The notes beneath the pieces were generated by a model, which saw nothing but the letters and a program-made list of their open reading frames with translations, was not told the DNA's origin and ran no database searches. Position numbers and translations under genes: made by a program. Positions 55,171 through 64,000 of a stretch of DNA of 64,000 nucleotides are shown here, piece after piece (positions within the stretch are counted from its first letter, which is position 1; the number at the start of each line of letters is the position of its first letter). The stretch lies in assembly GCF_020520425.1 (NCBI RefSeq), contig NC_079491.1:97371152-97435151 (forward strand), written 5' to 3'. The DNA is from Spinacia oleracea. Lineage: Eukaryota; Streptophyta; Magnoliopsida; Caryophyllales; Amaranthaceae.

Positions 55171-55250
55171 ATGCAAACTATAAATACCTTTTCTTGGATA
55201 AAAGAACAGATTACTCGATCCATTTACATATCACTTATATTATATATATC
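55171..55250 (+). pseudogene. petA: Plastid petA 5' fragment (cytochrome f)
   Basis: Starts ATGCAAACTATAAATACC and translates MQTINTFSWIKEQITRSI, the start of the plastid cytochrome f precursor. The next codons have diverged. It is cut at about 55250, where Gypsy element sequence begins. The 5' flank from about 55010 also looks like plastid petA leader DNA. This is the last organelle-derived sequence in the window, so the junction probably marks one end of the NUMT. Confidence 0.82.
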
Positions 55251-55345
55251 AAACTTAAACATTTAGCAAACAATGGTGAAATAAAGGAATGTGAAGCTCC
55301 AGAATCAAAAAGAACATGGGCAGGTAAAGAATGGATAGAAAAGGT
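55251..55345 (-). pseudogene. Gypsy aspartic protease, N-terminal fragment
   Basis: The minus strand encodes AHVLFDSGASHSFISPLFA, the protease active-site segment with the catalytic Asp in DSG. A frameshift near 55345 separates it from gag (the gag frame would read LSILYLPMFF instead). It is cut 20-30 residues after the active site by the junction with plastid DNA. Confidence 0.85.
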
Positions 55346-56522
55346 ACCGGTGATACAATATCATCCTCATCTGCTTCATCTTGTCTCATCACAAAAACTC
55401 TTCCAGTTGGCGGTGGTCGAGGTGGGTTGCGGTTTGAACCTGAGGCGTTGTTGTTGTTACGACCACGATCGTTGTTAGTTGGAACTGGTCCTCTCATGGT
55501 TGATGTCACTTGATTTGGGCAATCTCTGACGTAATGATCATGACTTCCACATCGGTAACAAGCATTTGTACCCACACGACATTCACTCACAACATGACTC
55601 CTTTTTCCACATTTGGCACATCTTTGCGACCGATTGTTCCTTCCTTGAAATCCTTGTCCCCTATTATTTCCTTGATTACCATCATTCCTCCTTTGATTTC
55701 CCTGATAACTTTGGTTAGGCTTCTTTGCTCCTCCTTGGCTTTGGTTATCATTTCTCCTTTTATACCCAACATTCTTCGCTTCTCGAAGTAATACCACTCG
55801 CTCTACATTAACTGCGATATCAACCATATCCTGATATGAAGTAAACCTTTGAGTGGAAAACCTATCCTGGTACTTAAGGTGCAGACCTCGCTCGAAATGG
55901 TTCATCCTGGACTGTTCTGTCGACACCAAGTCTGGTGCAAACCTTGACAACTCCATGAACTTATTTGCGTATTCCAGCACGCTCATTGTTCCTTGTTGCA
56001 GGTGGAGAAATTCATCTTCCTTTTGTTTCCTTAAGGATGGTGGATAAAACTTGTCTCTCATTAACTTCTGAGGTTGGTCCCAACCAAATCCTGACACATT
56101 CTTTCGTTCCTTGTTAACTTTCCACCATAATCCTGCTTGGCCCGTTAAATAAAATACCGCAAAGTCAACCCTCCATTTCTCCGGGCATTGCATGGTTTCA
56201 AAAATTGATCAATGCGACTTATCCAGTCCTCGAACTCAACTGGACCAGGCTTGCCATCGTAGGATGGTGGGTTGAGTGATGAAAAGTTCTTGAACATCGT
56301 TGCGCTTTCATTCCCACTTACATCTTTCTTTTTCCGAGAATTATGGACTAATTCGGCCAACATCGCACTCACATTTTCTAATCGTTCCATTCTCTCCTCA
56401 TGTCCATCAACATGGACATTCTCCTCGTGGATAACATTGTTATCATCATGAACATGGTGCTCATTGTGAGCTCCGTTGGTAACATCGTTGATAGCATCAA
56501 TAGTCGACATTCTGCGTAACAT
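55346..56522 (-). pseudogene. Gypsy gag, frameshifted
   Basis: The N-terminal part (56522-56190) has DAINDVTNGAHNE, a histidine/acid-rich stretch, and FSSLNPPSYDGKPGPVEFEDW, the entry to the retrotransposon gag domain. A frameshift near 56190 leads to PEKWRVDFAVFYLTGQAGLW, DKFYPPSLRKQKEDEF, then SVLEYANKFMELSRFAPDLV. Two complete CX2CX4HX4C knuckles follow: CAKCGKRSHVVSEC and CYRCGSHDHYVRDC. The product would have formed the virus-like particle. One frameshift is the only clear lesion before the protease. Confidence 0.9.
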
Positions 56523-56724
56523 ATCTTATCAGGTTGAAGCAAAACAATAATATAAAATAACCCCTTTGATCCCGTTCCTACACTCACAATCATATTCATT
56601 TTAACTTAGTAAGATTTTAGAACATTCTTTTTAACTCATTCCTTAAAACTCTTTACTTAAAGCCTAATGAATTCTATTCGTGCGAAAAACCCATAAGGTT
56701 TAGCACTTATGGTCCAGAACCATT

Positions 56725-56737
56725 GCTCTTGATACCA
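56725..56737 (-). promoter_or_regulatory. Primer binding site of the Gypsy element
   Basis: The minus strand reads TGGTATCAAGAGC three bases after the LTR end, complementary to the initiator-Met tRNA 3' end. Confidence 0.85.
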
Positions 56738-56740
56738 AAC

Positions 56741-59136
56741 TGTAACGCCCCGACCTCTAATCCAATTATTAAGGCATAATTAGCAGCGGAATTAACCTAA
56801 TTTGGTCGGGACATTACCTGCCGTAACTCCCTCTTGGGAATTACGAGGCAACCATCAATCATAAGCTATTAAATCCCAAAAGTTAATATAATAATCCTTT
56901 ATATTAACGAAATAAAAATACATAACTTACTAAGAGTCTTTAATTAAACTATTAAAACATTAAGCATAAAATAAGTGAATATTATTCAAGTGAAATTCCT
57001 CGCCACTACTCGTCTCCATCGTTCCCCGCAGTACCTAAAACAGAAAACAAAAACGGTGAGCCGAAGACTCAGTAACCAACTATTCTAGCAACGTAAATTC
57101 ATTTCAATTCATTTTATTTAATAACACAGGGAGAATAGAATAATGTAAAAAAATTTATAAAGTCCTTTATTTAATTCATTCATAACTTTAGGGCGCACAT
57201 GCTAGCCGTGGCAAGTATGACATGGTGGAACGTCTTCCACGATGGACCGTTGTCCATAAACATGGGGCCCTGGCCCGGGAACATGAGAGCCTTGGCTCAA
57301 TGGGCGGATGCCCCATGGGTACATGCATGACCGAGAATCGTAACCTGTGAACATATACTGCCAAACGGACTAGGTATTTCACTTTCATTTATCATGTTTC
57401 GTTTAATTTTACATTTTAGCCTTTCTACTTCAGTTGAAGTAACATATTTCATTTAGATCATGTGATCAAAATAAATCATCATTCCTGTCATGGTTTCTTA
57501 TAAACATTATTTTATAAGAACATTCAATCAATCATAATATAAGGAATAATTCCATCAAATCGTATTATAATAAATAATTCAATAAAATCATATTTCATTT
57601 CCCGCAATTCACAAAACATGTCAAAACATTCATTTAATAAATCAATCATAACGTTGTAATTTCATAATCGCATTTATAAGGGAATTGCGGGTACTAGCAA
57701 TAGCCGTTACCTTAATTCCGCGTTACGTTAAGCTTTGTCCTTGGTTCGTTCTGTCTGAGCTCCGAGTCCGAATTCTTTCAAAAGATTAAATTATCGAATT
57801 AATATATAAAATGATAAATATTGTAAAATTAATATCAAAACGATTAATATTTTCCAAATAATGTTATTAGTTTATAATTTATAAATTAAATATGAAATAA
57901 CTTAAATAAAACGTATAATTAAATTCAAGTTTTAGGAAAAAGTTTTAAATCTAGAATAATCATCAAATTTGTTTGTACAACAATATTAGAATGAATAAGT
58001 ATAATAATTTACCTATTAAGTAAAACATAGTAGTAAAACATATTAACAATATTAGAATAAGCAAATTTGGGCCAAGATATGAGTTGGGCTTACTTGGATT
58101 GTGGAATAAAACCAAGCTCAAAAATAGGAACTTGGTTCCTAAAGCTTCACGTACACACACAACCAAACAGAGAGGAAAGCAGGGGAAGCAGCAGCAGGGA
58201 GCACGACAGAGGGAGGAGAGAAAAGGGAAGGCTGGGCGGTGGACGGTAACGGAGAAGGGGGTGTGTGTGGCGGTTCTGGGTGGTCGTGGAAGTGTTGGGC
58301 GGTCGGGGTAGTGCTGGGTTGTCGTGGTGGTGGTGGGTGCAGCAAGTGGTGGTGGCGGCAGTCACGATAGTGGTGGTGGTTCAGAATTGATTTTAGGAGG
58401 TAATTTAGAAATTTGAAATCATAACTGAAATCGAATTTGAAACTGAAATTGAATTTATTAATCTGATTTGTGTTGCATTTGGGGATGAATGATCAGCTAT
58501 TTATAGAAGCTTGGGTGCTCCATTGATGCCACAAATCATCTTGTTTGATGTGCCAAGTGTGAGAGGTTGAGCAAGGAAATTGGTGATTCATATTGGCTAC
58601 TCTAGTTTTAGGTTTACAGATTTGCAAGTTAGGTTTGCTGAATTAACAAGAGAATTGATTGTAGTAGAGACACATAGAAAGTTGGTGGTTGAGTTCTCCT
58701 ACAATGGTGACACGATTGAATGGAGGAAGAGAAGAAGTTTGAAAACTGATTTCTTGTGAATAAGGGCAATTTGGTAATTACGAAATGTTAGACAAATTTT
58801 CAGAATTTAATTACTAATAACCAAAATTAAAATGACAATTTTGACTAAATTAATTTCTGAAAATAATATTTATAAAGTGCAAATAATTAAATTTAGTTTC
58901 CGAATAAGTCGTTAACGAAAACGTTATTTTATAATTTTTTTATAAGTTACGAAACATTTAAAACGTAATTATTGGCGAAAATATGAGATTAAATTTTATA
59001 ATCTAAAATAAATCGTGAAATAATATTAAAAGCCATAAATAAAACTTTTGTTAATTAAATATGAAATTACAACTTAAAACGAATTTTAAGAGAATTAAAC
59101 TTAATTAATCGAGCTTTAAAATTCCGGGGTATTACA
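56741..59136 (-). repeat. 5' LTR of the Gypsy element (about 2.4 kb)
   Basis: On the minus strand it begins TGTAATACCCCGGAATTTT and ends GGGGCGTTACA. It is AT-rich with a GGT/GGC-rich low-complexity patch near 58180-58380, from which several spurious frames arise. There is no second LTR in the window. Confidence 0.85.
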
Positions 59137-59357
59137 GTTCTGTGTCATCCGGGGTATTTCAAGAATTTTCATTTACTGTGTCATCAACAGTTATATGTTT
59201 GTTCATTTAAATCTACATCGTTTGTTCTTTTAATCGTAATAGGTACAAGTTGTTCTTTTTAATTTTTAGAGTGTTCTTTTGTTAATTTTGTTAAAATTAA
59301 TTAATATAGTCTAAAAGTGTACATTGATTGTTATTTTAAATTTTAATAGCTAGCTAG

Positions 59358-59426
59358 TGTTCTTTTAAGTCTACATTGATTGTTCTTTTAAGTCTACATG
59401 GATTGTTCTTTTAAGTCTACATTGAT
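59358..59426 (+). repeat. 23-bp minisatellite, three units
   Basis: The unit begins TGTTCTTTTAAGTCTACATT and ends GAT; three copies, the middle one with a single difference. Confidence 0.88.
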
Positions 59427-59662
59427 ACAGTTAACTAAAATACATTTTAATTAGAACATAAAATGCTATGAAAACAACAATAACTCTTAAAAAAGAACAT
59501 AGATCTAATTCGTTACATAAGAACAAAAATACTTTTAAAAAAAATAGATCTAGTTTTAATTGCATGAAAAAATGGTGGTTTTAATTAGAACATAAAATCG
59601 CAGGAATAGAACAAATAACACTTAAAAGAACAACATACATCTGAAGCGTCAGATAAGAACAA

Positions 59663-60016
59663 GGAAAATTTGGTAATATTAATCCAACCTTTGGCCGATT
59701 TTCTTTTATAAAGCCCACCTACGACATATTTTTTAATAATCCCACCTATACCACCCAACGACTTTTATTGGGCCTAAAACGTCATAAACCTATTGTAGGC
59801 GATAATATGTCCCTACGTGGAAGTACTCTCCCTCGATATATTCAGTCATCATCATCAAATCATCACCATCTCGATGATTTTTTCACCGGTTATCGGTCAC
59901 TTAAGCCCAATAAAAGTCGTTGGGTAGTAAAGGTGGGATTATTAAAAAAATATGTCGTAGGTGGGATTAATAAAAGAAAACCGGCCAAAGGTTGGATTAA
60001 TATTACAAAATTTTCC
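59663..60016. mobile_element. Mutator-type MITE, 354 bp
   Basis: Termini GGAAAATTTGGTAATATT and its complement. The two halves are nearly full-length inverted repeats (long TIRs). An exact 9-bp duplication TAAGAACAA flanks it (59654-59662, 60017-60025). The plus frame 59768-60019 is an artefact of the palindrome. It has no transposase. Confidence 0.92.
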
Positions 60017-61103
60017 TAAGAACAAAAATACTTTTGAATAAAAATATAGATCTAGTTTTAAGTTCGTCAAAATATTGTCGTTTTCATCTTTGTAATTAAA
60101 ACAGTAGGCAATTGAAAAGAACAAATACTATATGTTAAAGAACTTAGATCCGTGTTAAAAAAAGGAAAAACCAACTTACTCCCTTTTTTCTTCTTCTGTT
60201 TCAGTTTCTGCATTTTCCTGGTTTATACTTTCCAACAACTTCGCATCAATTGTTGTTGTACTTTGTTCTTCCTTCCTCTTTTTTGGTTTTAATTTCACCA
60301 AAGTCTTCGATGGATCATCATCACCTCTATTTACCTTTTCAAATTGTTTATAAAATTTCAAATTAACTGCCACATTTTCAAATTGTTTATGAAATCATCC
60401 AAAATTAAATTTCACTAAAAATTCATTAAATTCACTAAAAATTCATAAAATAATGAAAAGTAAGCAGAATTCTTACTGATTTGAACATGTCGCATCAACT
60501 TCTTCTCCGTTTTTCGATTGACCCATTTCAATTGTTAGGGTTCAAGTTTTTGAAAGCAGATTATCACCTCAAATAAAAAAAACTGGCGAATTATTGAGCG
60601 TGGAAATAGTAGAATTTCTAACTTTTTGTTTCAGATTTGTAAGAATTTGAGAGGTTTTTTAGAAGTTTTTTTTATTATTGGTGGTTCAAGTACAATTGCA
60701 TGTAGGTTGAGTGTGAAAATGAAGGTCGCATTCAATTATCTATTTATATAAAACACGTTGAGGAGATAGAAAATAACTGTTACAGTATGTTTGAATTTCT
60801 TTATAAAAAAACTTTTGTTTTCCTTTTATTTTGTTTTTGTTGTTCTTTTTGTCCCCTATTTTTGTTCTTTTGATCGGTAAGTAAAAAGAATATGATGTTC
60901 GTTTGAATAACATCAGTGTTCTTTTTCATGTTTGAATAACATCAATGTTCTTTTTCATGTTTGTTTACAAAATACATTGAGGAGAGAGAAATTAGCTACC
61001 ACGTTCCATGTTTTTATAAAATAACTTTTGTAATTTTTTTAATAAAGATAACGAGGAGAGAGAAATTAGCTTCCACATTCCATTTCTTTATAGAAAAACT
61101 TAT

Positions 61104-61685
61104 TGTTGTGGGATCTTTTGTGGTGATGACGTGTCACGCGTTCCTCGGAGGTATCAAGTATGCGCTGGCACGATCTTCCTGCAACCTGCAAAACAAGAAT
61201 ATTCCCGTAGGAATATTCCCTCCGATGCCTAAGTAAGTATTGGTTAAAGAGAGAAGTAATTTGTAGAGAGAAGGCAGAGCAAAGATAGTTTAAGGTAGGT
61301 GGGAATGTATTGAATTCCCCCTTTTACCTAGGGATCTGCACTATTTATAGTGATAGGGTTTCTTGGGATTTGATCCCTAAACCCTGGCTGCATGATTGGA
61401 TGCTTTCTGAGATTGGGACATGTGTCCGATTAGTAGGAGGTCGGATTAGACCTGTTGGACCTTTTGCATTTTGTGCTTGCCTGCAAACTTTGGGCTTTTT
61501 AGACATGATTGATTAGGGATCCTACCAAGCAAATAGGCCTCATGGGCCTAAGTGATGGGCCTTGAATCTGGGTGCGGGTATTGGCTCTGTATGGATTCGA
61601 TGTATGCGTGCTAGAGGGCCTTTGGGCCTCCTCTTTGGGCTATCATAGTAAAGCCATGTGGCACTCTTTAGTTTAGGCCACATCA
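61104..61685. mobile_element. Solo LTR, 582 bp
   Basis: Begins TGTTGTGGGATC and ends GGCCACATCA, flanked by an exact 5-bp duplication CTTAT (61099-61103, 61686-61690). A TATA-like CTATTTATAGTG at about 61342 suits an LTR promoter. A single LTR with intact duplications indicates loss of the internal region by recombination between LTRs. The superfamily cannot be told without the interior. Confidence 0.8.
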
Positions 61686-61754
61686 CTTATGTTTTGTGGT
61701 TTTTTACCTTTTATTATGTTTTTGTTGTTCTTTTTTCGCTTTCATTTTGTTCTT

Positions 61755-62101
61755 GGAAAATTTGGTAATATTAATCCAACCTTTGGCTGGTTTTCTTTTA
61801 TTAATCCTACCTACGACATATTTTTTAAAAATCCCACCTTTACTACCCAACGACTTTTATTGGGCTTATGTGACCGGTAACCGATGAAAAAGTCATCGAT
61901 ATGGTGATGATTTGACGGTGATGACTGAATATATCGAGAGAGAGTACTGCCACGTAGGGACATATTACCGCCTACAATAGGTTTATGACATGTTGGGCCC
62001 AATAAAAGTCATTGGGTAGTAAATGTGGGATTATTAAAAAATATGTCGTAGGTGGGATTAATAAAAGAAAATCGGCCAAAGGTTGGATTACCAAATTTTC
62101 C
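61755..62101. mobile_element. Mutator-type MITE, 347 bp
   Basis: Same family as the element at 59663: TIR GGAAAATTTGGTAATATTAA and its complement, with an exact 9-bp duplication TTTGTTCTT (61746-61754, 62102-62110). Both small copies inserted next to GTTCTT/AAGAAC words. Confidence 0.92.
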
Positions 62102-62110
62102 TTTGTTCTT

Positions 62111-63506
62111 TTGATCTATAAGGAAAAAAAAAACTAATGTGCTTTTCAAGGAATATAAAATCTTTGTTTTTGGTCTTTTTAAATTATTTTTGTTATATTT
62201 ACCTTTTCTGTTTTTTTAATTCATTTATATTATTGATACTTTATTTTTTTGTTATTTTACTGTTGAATTGATCTTGTTCTTTTTTTAAAGTACTTGTTCT
62301 TTAAATATTCTTTTCTTCTTTGTACCTGTTCTTAGGTTTTTAATATAGTGTTCTTTTTAGGTTATGTCTAATGTTCTTTTCATTTGGTGTATTATGTTCT
62401 TTTGCTATATCTTATGAGTTATTTTCCGTTTTTCCTTTATTTTTGTTTTTTCGTTTTGTGTTAAATTGTTTGCGTTTTGGTGCAGGTGCACCTTCCTCTA
62501 CGTGTACGCGCCAGCACCATCCGCGTGTTGCATAACCTCCACTTTCAACACTAGACCATTAACCAATTAAGCTATAATCTTTTACATGTTATCTATGCAA
62601 AATATTAATATAATATAGAGACTTATCTTATGAAAAAAAACCTGAAACAAAATTTCATTTAAAAATATGATAATTATTGTTATTCAAGAAATAATCGGGG
62701 GCACCGGCCAAACCCAAATACTAGTTTCTAAATGAAAACCCGAAATTTCAAAAACAAAATAAAATAATAATTACACCATTGATAAATGTGAAAAGACAAG
62801 TAATAAGGGCAATATTAGTAGAGGAAACTTTGATGGGTTTGTTCTTATGCCACATGAATGAATCTTCTGCCGACAATATATAGATAAATATTTATGTTTA
62901 ATTTCCATGTTATCCATATATAAAATTGTTTTACATTGGAGAAGAGAATGTTATTCCTTTCGTCCCATACTTTTTTTTTTTTCATTTGTAGTTTATCACG
63001 TTAATTAAGGATAATGTAAACATTTCATTATTTTTCATTATGATTATACATTTTTACTTGTACTTTTATTGGAAAGTGCACAATTTAGTACAGATTAATG
63101 GGGCGAGAAAAAACAATAAATGATTTGTTATATTCAACTAATACATGAATTAAAAAAAGTGAAAAAAAACACTTTTACATGCATACTTTATTTAGAGTAG
63201 GGATGACAATCACATCTGAATTCGAACTGAGTCCGGCCCGATTAAAAATATCCGAATTCGAACGGGAGGCGGGTCGGATATGGAGTCTGCGGAGACTCCG
63301 ACCCGAGTCCGAATCCGAACCCGAACCCGACTCGAAATTATTTCAATATGTATTATTTTCATACAAATGGTTTTTTAAAGGGAAGTTCCCAATTTAATCT
63401 AATATATTTAATCAAAGAGTTTATATTTGTAATTTATTAATTTATTAATTTATTAGAAACTCTTCAGATTTTGGCAAATGAGAAATAGGATTTCTAATTT
63501 ATTTTA
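62111..63506. other. AT-rich nuclear DNA, no gene seen
   Basis: Noncoding. A patch at 63197-63345 is built from GGGTCGGATATGG and GAATCCGAACCCG words, a low-complexity motif common in plant genomes. Confidence 0.45.
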
Positions 63507-64000
63507 TGAAGAAAATGTGTCTTTCACCCAAGGTGCATTAATCTAATACTAAACTTCAGATTAATTACGAATAATTAATTCAGTAAGATCAAGTGATCGG
63601 AACAACTAGCTGGAGCAATGTTTCCGATCAGTGAGTTCTAATCCTTACCAGGCTCCCAGCTTACTCTTCATTGAACCTACAAGGTCACACTAATGACATA
63701 AAATAGATCTCTAGATAACAAGAATAGGAAATTCATTTAATGGCTATTCAGGAATTTAGTTCGGAAAACGTAAATATACCATAAGACGTAGGATCGGAAT
63801 CGTATATCGTATTTGTGTATATTCGTAGGCTGGGCCAAACGAATAATCGTATCGTACGACACTAGAACGTCAAGTACTTTACGATAAATAATAGCCGTAA
63901 GGCATTAGACGCAAGACGAAAAGGGAATGAGCAAGTTGCTGGCCCATGAGCTCAAGCGCACAAGGGCCAAGCCCATGGGCGCAACAAGTCAACAACCTAG
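63507..64000 (+). repeat. Start of another Copia-type LTR (runs off the window)
   Basis: TGAAGAAAATGTGTCTTTCAC and the following CCAAGGTGCATTAATC resemble the start of the other Copia LTR (TGAAGGAAATAATGCCC, then CCAAGTATGCATTC). Shared downstream words such as AATTCAGTAAGATCAAGTGA support a related family. The element is on the plus strand and is truncated by the window edge. Confidence 0.65.

Larger units (their letters stand above)
55251..59136 (-). mobile_element. Ty3/Gypsy retrotransposon, 5' half (LTR, PBS, gag, protease)
   Basis: On the minus strand the order is 5' LTR (59136-56741), PBS (56737-56725), gag (about 56510-55400) and the start of the aspartic protease, after which the element stops at the petA fragment. 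Reverse transcriptase, integrase and the 3' LTR are missing. Gag sequence with two CCHC knuckles followed by a DSGASHSF protease motif is typical of plant Gypsy elements of the chromovirus/Tekay type. Confidence 0.9.
59137..61098. other. AT-rich nuclear repeat DNA
   Basis: Many copies of the word TGTTCTTTT or its complement AAAAGAACA occur through 59.2-62.4 kb, suggesting one larger unclassified repeat that the MITEs and the solo LTR later entered. The minus frame 60373-60176 is lysine/glutamate-rich and probably not a gene. The word pattern resumes after the solo LTR. Confidence 0.45.

Noticed and set aside
1-55250. Window as part of a functional mitochondrial genome
   Set aside because: nad4, ccmFN, ccmFC and cox3 all carry frameshifts or stops, an LTR element with a 5-bp target duplication interrupts the block, and nuclear Gypsy and Mutator elements adjoin it.
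58067-58365. Pro/Thr- or Gly/Arg-rich ORFs in the Gypsy LTR
   Set aside because: They arise from GGT/GGC low-complexity DNA inside an LTR.
59768-60019. ORF inside the MITE as a gene
   Set aside because: It lies wholly within the inverted repeats and similar frames occur in the sibling MITE.
61104-61685. Cassandra-type element carrying a 5S RNA promoter
   Set aside because: No 5S-like internal sequence was found in the LTR.

Overview
The window looks like plant nuclear chromosomal DNA, probably from Caryophyllales and most likely an Amaranthaceae species (beet, spinach or quinoa relatives). It holds a large block of mitochondrial DNA (a NUMT) that later transposons have split. The taxon call rests on a bacterial-type tRNA-Cys(GCA) gene of the kind first described in sugar beet mitochondria, on a nad4 gene in which exons 2 and 3 are fused, and on the type of the Copia LTRs. 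Every recognisable organelle protein gene is broken or partial (nad4, ccmFC, ccmFN, cox3, plastid clpP and petA), so this is not a working mitochondrial genome. No intact host protein gene was found.

Layout. 1-32.49 kb is NUMT part A: nad4 from intron 1 to exon 4 (+), tRNA-Cys, ccmFC (-), a disrupted tRNA-Pro-like sequence, ccmFN (-), a decayed L1-type LINE (25.6-30.6 kb, +) and cox3 (-). 32.49-49.52 kb is one Ty1/Copia-type LTR element on the minus strand. It has two 1377-bp LTRs and a 5-bp target duplication, and it landed just upstream of cox3. Nested inside it are a 5'-truncated LINE (36.88-37.61 kb), a Mutator-like long-TIR element (39.98-41.13 kb) and a coding-intact LINE (43.59-48.53 kb). 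49.52-55.25 kb is NUMT part B: unrecognised mitochondrial-type reading frames, plastid-derived trnV exon 1, trnM, clpP and petA pieces, and a weak mitovirus polymerase-like relic. 55.25-59.14 kb is the 5' half of a Ty3/Gypsy element on the minus strand (protease, gag, PBS, LTR). 59.14-64 kb is AT-rich nuclear repeat DNA with two Mutator-type MITEs, a solo LTR, a minisatellite and the start of another Copia-type LTR.

Two patterns link these parts. First, a short palindromic repeat family (core TTCGCTTAAGCGAA, usually ending in CTACATACC or CTTCATACC) occurs in about 25 clusters. All lie in NUMT parts A and B and none was seen in the nuclear transposons. Second, three of those clusters lie inside or at the end of the decayed LINE at 25.6-30.6 kb. 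The simplest history is that a nuclear LINE entered the mitochondrial genome, the mitochondrial repeats then invaded it, and the whole block later returned to the nucleus and was hit by Copia, LINE and Mutator insertions. All positions and comparisons were read by eye; exon and intron edges are approximate.
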